The notes beneath the pieces were generated by a model that searched no databases, was not told the DNA's origin, and was given only the letters and a program-made list of their open reading frames with translations. A program made the translations under genes and the position numbers. A stretch of DNA of 64,000 bases, from the NCBI GenBank assembly GCA_012517355.1, contig JAAYVD010000086.1, positions 85,275 through 149,274 of the forward strand, read 5' to 3'. Positions 15,125-24,087 of this stretch are shown here, piece after piece (the first letter of the stretch is position 1; each line of letters starts with the position of its first letter). Origin of the DNA: Candidatus Rifleibacteriota bacterium (GTDB lineage Bacteria; Muiribacteriota; Ozemobacteria; Ozemobacterales; Ozemobacteraceae).

Positions 15125-17671
15125 TCAGTCGGAGATGGCGTCGGGAGCGCTGGGGGCCAGGATGGCGTTGTTCAGGTCCATCAGCTCGGACGGGTCGTAA
15201 TCGAGCTTGTAGCCGTCGTCCCGATAGACACCCTTCTTGAACTCGGGGTTGTCGGCCATCGGCAGGTTGAGGTTCAGGGTGTCCTTGGCCTGTTCGTAGG
15301 CCTCGGTCAGCTCCTTCAGCTCCTTCAGTTCGTCGTTGAGCTGCTTGAGCAGTTCGCGGGGGTGGGTGACCTCCTTGTCGAACCAGTACCAGCGGTCGCG
15401 GGTGGAGGAGTTGGCCTCGTCGGCGTTGCCGGAGAACTTGTCGACTTCCTTCCAATAGAGGTTGGTGAACTTCTCGAGTTCGTCGTAGGCGGGGTAGACC
15501 TCGCCCAGCCAGTCCATGAAGGTCTTGCCCTTGACGTCGAGGAAGGTGCCTTCCTTCAGATACCGGTGGAAGGCAGAGTTCTTGAACTCGTTGTCGAAGC
15601 CGGCCAGCAGGGCCCGCTTCTCGTCGCCGAGCATCCGCATCAGCTTGGCGGTGTTCAGGGTGTGGTTCAGGTTGATCAGCAGCAGAACCGTCTCGGCCGC
15701 CTTCTGGGCCACGCTGAGGGGCACGTAGGTCAGCATCTGCTCGATGTCGGGCTGGTGGATCTTGATCAGATTGCGGGGGGTCTGCTTGCCGTTCTTGTCG
15801 TTCCAGCGCCAGTTGAAGGCTTTGCGGATCTGCTTGTTGAGGCTGTCGTTCTCGCGGTCGGGATCGTCGTTGTAGGCCTCGAGCAGGGCGGCCAGCGCCT
15901 CGCGGGTCTTGATGGTCTGCGGCAGGTCGTCCTTGACGATCTTCTCGATCACCTCGTCGCTGTTCTCCATGGCCTTCTTGAGGCCTTCGTTGGCGGCCTT
16001 GACCTGCTCGCGGAAGTACATCATCTCCTTCACCCCGACCTGGAAGGCGTCGGCGTTGAAGGCCTCCTCGAGGAGGGTGGCCGACCAGACGGCGGTGTCG
16101 ATGCCCACCAGCGGGATGTAGTTGAAGGGCGCCTGCTCGATACGCAGGCCGACGGTGTCGTAGAGACCACCCTTGAGGTCGTTGCCCATCAGGTAGTTCT
16201 TGTACTTCTTCACCAGGACGTAGTCGGGGTTGAAGAAGACCGGCTTGACGTCCTTGTTCTTGATCTCCTTGTCGAACCCGCGGGACTGGATCTTGTCACC
16301 GGCCCAACTGATCCAGGTCTTGGGGTTGATGGCGTGGCCCAGGTTGCCCCAGAACCCGCGGTCCTTGGCCGCATCGGCCTCGGCCTCGGTGGGCTTCCAG
16401 GACATGAAGTCGGCCTTCTTGCTCCACAACTCCTGCAAGCGGTTGAGGTCGAAGTCGGGCAGCGTGAATCCGGTCTGGGCATAGTAGGTCACCAGCACGC
16501 CCTGCTTCTCGAGGGCCTCGTACACCTTCTTGCTGTTTTCCCACTGCTTCTTGTCGGCCTCTTCGGTGGGTTCCGGCTGCTTGGCGATGGCGCCGTAATC
16601 GCGCTCGGCCAGGATCAGCGACAGGGACTTCTCTTCCTTTTTCAACTGTCCGCGGTTCTCGTAGAAGGTGCGGAAGGTCGAATCGTTCTCGTGCAGGAAC
16701 CAATAGGAGGCCTTGTAGGCTTCCTTCCAGCGCTTGTTGTACTCGCCGAGCAGGTCGCCGACCATGGTCAGGACCATCCAGACCAAAGCCACCACGGCGA
16801 TCACCTGGCCGACGATGGGGATGCAGAACATGGCCACCAGGCCGGCCACCCCGAAGGCGACGCTGACGTAGGTCTTGACCATGTCGTAGGAGCCTTCACG
16901 GCCGCCACGCCAGTCATCCGAGGTCGCCCACTTGTAACAGTCGAGGGCCAGGCCGAGAACGGCCAGGCCGATGCCAACGGTCTGGGCGACGCCCTTCAGG
17001 TCGCTGATGTAGCGCCCGCGCCCCAGGCCCTTGCCGGAGGGGTTGACGGTCTTCTTCTGGACCCAACGCCAATACGATTTGAAGCCCTCGCCGGCAACTT
17101 TCGGGTTGTTCCAGCAGGGGGGCGGCGCCATGAACTCGAGGAACTTGAAGGCGCGGTTCTTCTCGAGGGCAACCTTGGCCTTGTTGGTCATCCGCAGGAA
17201 CCCGTTGAACATGTTGGCCGCGCGCAGGGAGTTGGTGGTCTTGCCGATGAAGGCGCACATCAGGTGCACCTTGTTGACCCCCATCTTGAGGTAGTTGGCC
17301 ACTTCCTTGGCGGTGCCGGGCAGGCCGGCGATGCTCTTCATGCACGAATAGAAACTGAAGACCTCGTGGGCTCCGGCATCCATCAGCATGTAGGACTGGG
17401 AGACGGTCATCAGCCAGTCGCCCCACACCTTGGACTCGAGATCCTCTTTGGTCGCCGCCTGCCGCAGTTCGAGCATGTATTCGAGGTATTCCGACGGCGT
17501 CATGACCTGGTCGATGTCGGCGATGCCCTCGACCTTGTCGGTGTTGATGACCGGTTGCGGCAGCTCGGGCGCCTCGCCGGCCCGGACCATGGTCACGACG
17601 AACGGCTCGAACGCCAGCCAGACCGCCAGCAGAAACAACCAAGGCCTGTACTTCCGGGAAATGTGTGGCAT
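15125..17671 (-). CDS. large secreted protein of unknown function (848 aa)
   Basis: Signal peptide; central hydrophobic block (SVAFGVAGLVAMFCIPIVGQVIAVVALVWMVLTMVGDLLG) flanked by charged helical sequence. Confidence 0.8.
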   Translation of the reverse strand: MPHISRKYRPWLFLLAVWLAFEPFVVTMVRAGEAPELPQPVINTDKVEGIADIDQVMTPSEYLEYMLELRQAATKEDLESKVWGDWLMTVSQSYMLMDAGAHEVFSFYSCMKSIAGLPGTAKEVANYLKMGVNKVHLMCAFIGKTTNSLRAANMFNGFLRMTNKAKVALEKNRAFKFLEFMAPPPCWNNPKVAGEGFKSYWRWVQKKTVNPSGKGLGRGRYISDLKGVAQTVGIGLAVLGLALDCYKWATSDDWRGGREGSYDMVKTYVSVAFGVAGLVAMFCIPIVGQVIAVVALVWMVLTMVGDLLGEYNKRWKEAYKASYWFLHENDSTFRTFYENRGQLKKEEKSLSLILAERDYGAIAKQPEPTEEADKKQWENSKKVYEALEKQGVLVTYYAQTGFTLPDFDLNRLQELWSKKADFMSWKPTEAEADAAKDRGFWGNLGHAINPKTWISWAGDKIQSRGFDKEIKNKDVKPVFFNPDYVLVKKYKNYLMGNDLKGGLYDTVGLRIEQAPFNYIPLVGIDTAVWSATLLEEAFNADAFQVGVKEMMYFREQVKAANEGLKKAMENSDEVIEKIVKDDLPQTIKTREALAALLEAYNDDPDRENDSLNKQIRKAFNWRWNDKNGKQTPRNLIKIHQPDIEQMLTYVPLSVAQKAAETVLLLINLNHTLNTAKLMRMLGDEKRALLAGFDNEFKNSAFHRYLKEGTFLDVKGKTFMDWLGEVYPAYDELEKFTNLYWKEVDKFSGNADEANSSTRDRWYWFDKEVTHPRELLKQLNDELKELKELTEAYEQAKDTLNLNLPMADNPEFKKGVYRDDGYKLDYDPSELMDLNNAILAPSAPDAISD

Positions 17672-17925
17672 ACCTACCCCCTGCTCAATTCTGATCTATG
17701 AATCTGATCTTTTGGAAATGATACAGAAACCGCCGGAAAAAGTTTCCCTTCCCCCTGAGGGGAGGTCATGATCTTCAATTCTACCAGACGGACCCACCAC
17801 CCCGGCAGGCCCCCGAAAGGTCGCAGGACCCGCGATGGAGACAGAACGCCGGGCTTCGGAATGGCTCCCTGCCAGGATGTCCTGACGGCCTTTTCCAGAA
17901 CCATCACGGTTCCCGGGAAAGGTCC

Positions 17926-18954
17926 TCACAGGCCGGCCAGGCGCTCACGAGCCACGCGGGCTTCGAGTTGGTCGCGATTGTTGTCCATCTGGATGACCTT
18001 CTCGTACAACTCCCGGGCCTGGTCCTTGCGGTCGATCTTGGCCAGGGCCTCGGCATACTCGAGCGACCAGGACATGAAATCCCGCTCGTCGGGGTTGGGA
18101 TTGAGCTTGAACAGCTCCTCGTAGAAGACCACCACCTTGTGGTCCTGGCCGGAGGCCCGGTAGGACTGCAGCAGGCGGTTCTTGGCCTCGGGCACCAGCA
18201 GCGAATCGGGATAGGTCTTGATCAGGTGCTCGAGCACCTCGATGATCCCCTCGTGGTTGGGGGAGTCTTCGGCCATCAGGTACAGGTTCGACAGCCGCCA
18301 GCACGACTGCTGGGCAAAATCGGTGTCGGGGCATTTGCGGATGACCGTCCGGTGCATCTGGTCGAAGTTGGGCAGGTCATACTTGTCGAGAGCGGCCATG
18401 TCCTTGTACAGCTGTTTGGCCAGTGCTTCCTGCTCGGCCAGAGGGAGCTTCCCGGCCGGGTCGCCCACCAGACCGGTGGCACCGGCGGTCTCCCGGCCGG
18501 CGACAGACCCGGTGGGGGCCGCAGGCGGTTCGGCCACCGGGGCGGCCTCTTTCTTCGTCTTGGCCAGCCAGTCCTTCGCGAAGGAATTGTTCGGATTGCG
18601 GTCGAGCACGGCCTCCCACAGGGTGATGGCCTTGGCGGTGTCCCCGGTCTTGAACCGGACGAGGCCCAGCAGGTTCATCAGCGGGGTCGATTGCGGGTAC
18701 TTGGCGATGCCCTCCTCGAGCAGGGGAACGGCCCGGTCGTATTTCTGCATCTTTCCCAGCAGGGACCCGGCCTCCCGGTACAGCTCTTCGGACGGGGCGG
18801 TCCGGATGCCGTCGAGGAAGACGGTCAGGGCCTGTTCGTTCTGGCCGGCCTTCTCCAGTTGCTTGCCGGCGTCGAGGGGGTTCTCCCCCGCCGCCCACCC
18901 GGCCCCGCCGAGCAGACAACAGACCACGAGCACCAGCCACCGACGATTGGACAT
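17926..18954 (-). CDS. secreted TPR protein
   Basis: MSNRRWLVLVVCCLLGGAGWAAG signal; TPR units (NEQALTVFLDGIRTAPSEELYREAGSL, GDTAKAITLWEAVLDRNPNN). Confidence 0.85.
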   Translation of the reverse strand: MSNRRWLVLVVCCLLGGAGWAAGENPLDAGKQLEKAGQNEQALTVFLDGIRTAPSEELYREAGSLLGKMQKYDRAVPLLEEGIAKYPQSTPLMNLLGLVRFKTGDTAKAITLWEAVLDRNPNNSFAKDWLAKTKKEAAPVAEPPAAPTGSVAGRETAGATGLVGDPAGKLPLAEQEALAKQLYKDMAALDKYDLPNFDQMHRTVIRKCPDTDFAQQSCWRLSNLYLMAEDSPNHEGIIEVLEHLIKTYPDSLLVPEAKNRLLQSYRASGQDHKVVVFYEELFKLNPNPDERDFMSWSLEYAEALAKIDRKDQARELYEKVIQMDNNRDQLEARVARERLAGL

Positions 18955-18980
18955 GAGATTCCTCCTGATTTCCTGGGGTT

Positions 18981-19670
18981 TCATGGGTTTTTCAGGCCGA
19001 AGGAACTGAGGGGTTCCTGGCATTTCGGATGGAACTGGCAGCTGAGGGCCAGGCGCGACCCGGCCTTGGTGGCCCGGTCGTCTTCCTTCCCGGTGGGGAG
19101 CTGGTCGGCGTTCACCTGCACCAGCACCTGCAGGAAGCGGAACTCGTCCCAGCTGCGGTTGGGCTGGAACACCATCTGGACGACCTGGCCGGCGCCGTGG
19201 AAGTCGCGCGTCTCCTCGGTCTTCCCGTCGACGCACCGGGTCAGGGTGCGGGCCTGCGGGTCGAACGCCCACTGCACCTTGCGGAGGCGGACCTCATTGG
19301 TTGCCGGGTCGCGCAGCCACCCGGTGAAGGTCAGGTGGTGGTCGTCGCAGGCGCCGGCGCCCGTTTCGAGGCTGCGCAGCCGCCGCAGATCGTCGCGCAG
19401 CTGGGTGACGATCGACTCGAGCAGGACCTGGGTGTTCATCAGGTCGCTGCCCTTCTGGAAGGTGCGGCCGGTGCGGGACATGACCATCATGGCGCTCAGC
19501 AGGATCAGCGAGGAGAGGGCGGCCACGACCATGATCTCGGTCATGGACATTCCCCGACGCCCGGCCGGCCGCCGGCCCCGGGGCCGGAAGGGCCTCCTGG
19601 CCGCCAGGAAGGACGGGGCAAACCAGGCGTTCTGGGCAAGGTCTGGGAGGCGTCGCTCACAGCAGGTCAT
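18981..19670 (-). CDS. prepilin-like protein, GspJ/PulJ-type
   Basis: RRG-MSMTEIMVVAALSSLILLSAMMVMSRTGRTF (E at +5) and a GspJ-like ectodomain. Confidence 0.8.
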   Translation of the reverse strand: MTCCERRLPDLAQNAWFAPSFLAARRPFRPRGRRPAGRRGMSMTEIMVVAALSSLILLSAMMVMSRTGRTFQKGSDLMNTQVLLESIVTQLRDDLRRLRSLETGAGACDDHHLTFTGWLRDPATNEVRLRKVQWAFDPQARTLTRCVDGKTEETRDFHGAGQVVQMVFQPNRSWDEFRFLQVLVQVNADQLPTGKEDDRATKAGSRLALSCQFHPKCQEPLSSFGLKNP

Positions 19671-20229
19671 TGAATTTCACCCCCTGCAGAATGAGCGCGG
19701 TGCGGGTCTCCTCGTTCCCCTCCTCGACCCGCCAGGAGACGAACACGGTGATCTTGAACTGCCGCGTGGGCTGGGCCTTTCCGGTGTCGGTATCGACGGC
19801 GAGGCGGAATTCGAAGAAGCGGAAGGACTTCTGCAGGTCGCTTTCCACGATCTGCCGCCCCTCGGCCAGGGCCTGATGCCCGACCATCTCGGCCAGGACC
19901 GGGTCCTCGAGCACGGGGTGGGGCTGGTCGCCGGCCAGTTTCGTCGCCTCGGTGAACGCCTCGTCGAACGGCAGGGCCAGCAGCCGGTCGAGCAGGCCGG
20001 TGGCGATCTGGCCGGCCATCAGGTGCTTGCCGGTGATGTAGGTGGTGCGGGTGGTGGAGGTGCCGAAGCTGATGATGGGCAGGATGGCGAAGCTGAAAAT
20101 GACCAGGCCGACCAGCAGTTCGAGCATGGTCATGGCCCGGCGGCCGCCGGCCCGGGCAAAGGGGCATGGCCGGCGTCGTGTCCCTCGGGCGGCGGGAAGG
20201 GGGGGGCGGGAAGGGGGCTGCTGGCTCAT
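19657..20229 (-). CDS. prepilin-like protein, GspI/PilV-type
   Basis: GGRRA-MTMLELLVGLVIFSFAILPIISFGTSTTRTTYITGKHLMAGQIA (E at +5). Confidence 0.78.
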   Translation of the reverse strand: MSQQPPSRPPLPAARGTRRRPCPFARAGGRRAMTMLELLVGLVIFSFAILPIISFGTSTTRTTYITGKHLMAGQIATGLLDRLLALPFDEAFTEATKLAGDQPHPVLEDPVLAEMVGHQALAEGRQIVESDLQKSFRFFEFRLAVDTDTGKAQPTRQFKITVFVSWRVEEGNEETRTALILQGVKFNDLL

Positions 20230-22475
20230 TCGATGGCGAAATCGTAGTTGTCGTAGCGCGGAAAGACCTGCACCACGGTGTCGGGCTTGGCATCGCCCAT
20301 GGAGGGGACATACAGGAACATGTTCTTGCCCGCGTCCTTGCCGAATTCCTTGACCCGACGGACCAGGTTCGGGGTGTCGAGGACGAGCCCCCCGGCGAAG
20401 AAGATGCCTTTCGGACTCTCCCAGGAGATCTGGTCGGTGATCCCCGTCACGCCAGGGGTAAGGGCCACCAGTTGCACGCCCACGTGCTTGTCGCCCTTCA
20501 GACGGATGCTTCCCGCCCGGCTGACGAAGGTGAGGATCTTCGACTGGGGCAGCTTGCCGATGTAGTCGATCAGGGGATCGAGCAGGGCGGGGTCGACCGG
20601 GCCCGGCTTGAAGGCGAACCCATGGGTGATGTTGCCGAGCCGGATGCCCCCTTCCACCACGATGGTGCCACCGCGGATGTCGGTGGTGGTGATGTCTTCC
20701 AGGTCGAGACCCTCTTCTCCCCGCACGTAGACCACCCCGTCGACCCAGCATTTTCCCTCGTCGAGGCGGAGATACTGCTTGAACGCCTTCTGGTTGGGGA
20801 AGATGGCGCAGACGCGGGCCTGCAGGGAGGTTCCGGGCTGGCCCAGGCGCAGCTTGGGATCGAACGACATCCATTCGCGGGCGAAGGTGGTGAAGGTGCC
20901 GTTGCGGTTCGGGTTCAGCCGGAGGCCGTCGGCCGGCGCGAAGTCGGCCGCCTTCAGCAGGACCCGGTTCCCCTTGCCGAGCGGGTCGAACAGGTTGTAG
21001 GGCAGGTAGTCGTCGGACAGCACGTCGCGGTCGGCGCCCCCCGACACGACGCGGGACATGAACCAGGTATACTTCTGCCCCGGTTCGGGGGGTTCGAAGG
21101 TCGCCGGCTCGGAACCGTGAAACCGGGGGTGGGGGGGAGGCCGGAAGTTGCCGTCGCCATGGTAGGGCAGGATCTGGCCGCCGCCCTGGGCCGAGGGGAA
21201 CTCGAAGAAGGTCAGCATCAGGAACCGGGCGTAGACGTTGCCGAAGACCTGGCGCGGGAACCCGGTATAGGGCTGGGGGACGTCCGGGTTGTCCTCGAGG
21301 TTGGGGCCGTACAGTTTGAGGGCGCTGGAGAGGGCGAGCGGCAGGTCGTTCTCGGCGGTCAGGGCATCGAAGGAGGGGTCGTCCGCCCAGATGGATTTGG
21401 GCGTGCGGGTGGTCTGGGAAAACAAACCGTTGTCGGGGTCGCAGAGTTCGTGGGAGAACCCGAAGATGCCCATCTTGGCGATGTGGCCCCGCAGAGGCAG
21501 CTTGATATCCATGCCCCGGAACCGGACCATCTCGCCGCTGCGGGTCATGAAGATGGGATTGGCGGAGAACTCGTTGATGTCCTTGTTGGCTTTGAACCAC
21601 CGGGGGTTGATCATCCACAGGTCGCTGACCGGGGATTCCTTGTAGCGCAGTTCGCCGGCGAGGTTCAAATAGATGGGTTTGTCATCGGCCCCCAAAAAGA
21701 CCTTGCCGTGGGCATGGGGGTCGGGCGAGTCGGACGAACTGGGGAAGAACCAGGGGAATCCCTTGTAGTCGGCGAAGTCACCGGGGGGTTCCTGCCCGTA
21801 GTCGGGACTCTTGGTGAAGGTGATGTTGACTTTGTCTTCCTTTCCGAAGGGGCGTGCCTGCTCGAGGTCGAGGCGGTCGGCGAAAAAGACGAACTCCCGG
21901 AACACCGGGTTCAGCCGGCAGACCACCGTGAAGGGAACCCGGGCGGAGAGGGCATACCGGCGGCCTTCGAGGGTGACCCTGACGGTCACCGCCACGGTGC
22001 CGCGCCGTTCGATGCCCGGCGAGAACAGCTCGGGAACCTGGAGGCAGGGAGGATACTGCATCGCTTCCAGCCCGACCACCTTGATGTCGGGGGCCCATTC
22101 GGGCTCCAGTTCGAGGCCCAGGTCGGTCCATTCGTCGGGCAGGGCCTTCACCAGCGGGCTTGGCTGATAGAAAGCAGGGAACTTCCCGGTGGCATCCCCG
22201 CGGAAGTAATCGTAGAGGACCCTGTCCCCGGCGGTCTTGCCGGGATCGTTGATCTTCAGCCGCAGTTGCTGCAGGACATCGCCCAGATGCGATTCGAGGA
22301 AGTAGCGGGCATACAGGTGGGCGTCTCCGAAGGCCACCAGGTGGCCATGGCCGCGCTGCCGCTGGAACAGGGTGAAGGCCAGAAACAGCATCACGCTCAA
22401 CAGGCCGAGCAGAATGATGGTGATCGTGCCACGTCGGCACCGGGAAGAAGGCGTCGGGGTACGCATCAGAGCCAT
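20226..22475 (-). CDS. large GspK/PilX-like pseudopilin-type protein
   Basis: CRRG-TITIILLGLLSVMLFLAFTLFQRQR, no E at +5, long ectodomain; 4-bp overlap with the GspI-like gene. Confidence 0.65.
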   Translation of the reverse strand: MALMRTPTPSSRCRRGTITIILLGLLSVMLFLAFTLFQRQRGHGHLVAFGDAHLYARYFLESHLGDVLQQLRLKINDPGKTAGDRVLYDYFRGDATGKFPAFYQPSPLVKALPDEWTDLGLELEPEWAPDIKVVGLEAMQYPPCLQVPELFSPGIERRGTVAVTVRVTLEGRRYALSARVPFTVVCRLNPVFREFVFFADRLDLEQARPFGKEDKVNITFTKSPDYGQEPPGDFADYKGFPWFFPSSSDSPDPHAHGKVFLGADDKPIYLNLAGELRYKESPVSDLWMINPRWFKANKDINEFSANPIFMTRSGEMVRFRGMDIKLPLRGHIAKMGIFGFSHELCDPDNGLFSQTTRTPKSIWADDPSFDALTAENDLPLALSSALKLYGPNLEDNPDVPQPYTGFPRQVFGNVYARFLMLTFFEFPSAQGGGQILPYHGDGNFRPPPHPRFHGSEPATFEPPEPGQKYTWFMSRVVSGGADRDVLSDDYLPYNLFDPLGKGNRVLLKAADFAPADGLRLNPNRNGTFTTFAREWMSFDPKLRLGQPGTSLQARVCAIFPNQKAFKQYLRLDEGKCWVDGVVYVRGEEGLDLEDITTTDIRGGTIVVEGGIRLGNITHGFAFKPGPVDPALLDPLIDYIGKLPQSKILTFVSRAGSIRLKGDKHVGVQLVALTPGVTGITDQISWESPKGIFFAGGLVLDTPNLVRRVKEFGKDAGKNMFLYVPSMGDAKPDTVVQVFPRYDNYDFAIE

Positions 22476-22614
22476 TATATCCCCTCCCCGGGGGGTTGTC
22501 CATCGGCAGCCATCCGCGGCCGGGGCCGTTTTGGCCATTTTCCGGCAGGACCCGATCGGCATAGGGGACCGGCGGACCCTTGCGCATCCTCGAACCCTGT
22601 ACTATCATTCGCGC

Positions 22615-24078
22615 ATGAGCGCGCCCAGGGGGTCCCTGCCGTCCGACGGCCCCGGTCCAGGGCAGCCGGGCTTCCAGGAGCGCCGGCGGTATCCTCGTCT
22701 CCGCCGGTTCCTCGAGCACCCGGTGGTCGGGATCTCCGTCTTCCTGCTGGTTCTGGTGTCGGTCGTGCTCCTGGTCGTGGAGACCTTCGCGCCCATCCAG
22801 CCGGAAACCCGGCGCGACCTCGAGATCGCCAACGACATCCTGACCGCCCTGTTCTTCATCGAGGTCGGCCTGCGCTGGCTGGTGAGTCCCACCACCCGGC
22901 GGTTCCTCGACCGGCACTGGCTCGACCTGCTGGCGCTGATGCCGATGCTGCGGGTGTTCCGGCTCAGCCGGGTCTTCGCCATCGTCCGGCTGTTCCGCAT
23001 CTTCTCGCTCGGGGCGTTCCTCCAGAACCGGGTCCGGCTGCTGGGCAGCGTGTTCGAGGCGCGGGTGATCGAGTATTCCCTGCTGCTGGTCTTCGTCATC
23101 TTCGCCATCACCTTCGGGGCGATCGGCCTGGCCCAGTTCGAGGTCGGCCACGACCCCGACCTGCAGAACCACGGGGACGCCTTCTGGAAGGCCCTGTTCT
23201 CGCTGCTGGCCGGGGAGTATGCCAGCTACCCCCGGACCCTCGGCGGCAAGGTCATCTTCACCATCCTGGTCGTGTTCGGCATGGGCGTCTTCGCCATGCT
23301 CACCGGCACCATCTCGGCGGTCATGATGGAAAAACTCAAGGAGAGCGCCATGCATCGCAACACCAACCCCGACGACCTGAGCGGGCACATCATCATCTGC
23401 GGCTACAGCTCGAAGGCGGCCACCCTCGTTTCCGAGTTCCAGCTGGAACGGAAGTTCGCCGACGCCGACATCCTCATCGTGTCCGAGCACGCCGACATCG
23501 AGGACCTGCAGGCCCGTGGGGTGAAGATCGACCGCGTCTCCATCCTGAAGGAGGATTTCACCCACCTCGAAACCTTGCGCCGGGCCGGCGTCGATCGGGC
23601 CCGCGCCGCCGTCATCCTGTCCGAGGGCAGCGGCCACCGCACCACGCAGGACATCGACGCCCGCACCATCCTGGCCGCCCTGTCGGTGGAAAAGCTGCAC
23701 CCCGGCATCCACACCTCGGCCGAGCTGTATCACCCCGAGTTCGCCGACCACCTCAAGACGGGTGGCGTCGAGGACGTGGTGATCCAGGGCGAGTTCTCCG
23801 GCAAACTGCTGGCGCGCATCGCGGCCAACGAGGGAATGCTGGCCTTCTTCAAGGACATCCTGTCGCGCTCCGAAGGCAACTCCCTGATGTTTTTGGAGAC
23901 CCCTGCCGCCCTCGTCGGCCAGGAATTCGTGGCCGCCATGGCCAGACTGCACACCGAGCGCCAGATGATCACGATCGGCGTCCGCCCCCCCAACGGCACC
24001 CTGTTGGTCAACCCCCGCACCTACCGCCTGAACCCCGCCGACGAGCTGCTCGTGATCGTCCCCGCCAGCCAGGCCTGA
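22615..24078 (+). CDS. potassium channel with C-terminal TrkA-N/RCK domain
   Basis: Voltage-channel-like TM region, then HIIICGYSSKAATLVSEFQLERKFADADILIVSEHADIEDL and a TrkA-C-like end. Confidence 0.85.
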   Translation: MSAPRGSLPSDGPGPGQPGFQERRRYPRLRRFLEHPVVGISVFLLVLVSVVLLVVETFAPIQPETRRDLEIANDILTALFFIEVGLRWLVSPTTRRFLDRHWLDLLALMPMLRVFRLSRVFAIVRLFRIFSLGAFLQNRVRLLGSVFEARVIEYSLLLVFVIFAITFGAIGLAQFEVGHDPDLQNHGDAFWKALFSLLAGEYASYPRTLGGKVIFTILVVFGMGVFAMLTGTISAVMMEKLKESAMHRNTNPDDLSGHIIICGYSSKAATLVSEFQLERKFADADILIVSEHADIEDLQARGVKIDRVSILKEDFTHLETLRRAGVDRARAAVILSEGSGHRTTQDIDARTILAALSVEKLHPGIHTSAELYHPEFADHLKTGGVEDVVIQGEFSGKLLARIAANEGMLAFFKDILSRSEGNSLMFLETPAALVGQEFVAAMARLHTERQMITIGVRPPNGTLLVNPRTYRLNPADELLVIVPASQA

Positions 24079-24087
24079 GAGCGCCCG

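Noticed and set aside
14762-17701. ORF 14762..17701 + (979 aa)
   Set aside because: Antisense to the 848-aa secreted protein and crosses the terminator at 15081-15110; valine/leucine/glycine repetitive composition.
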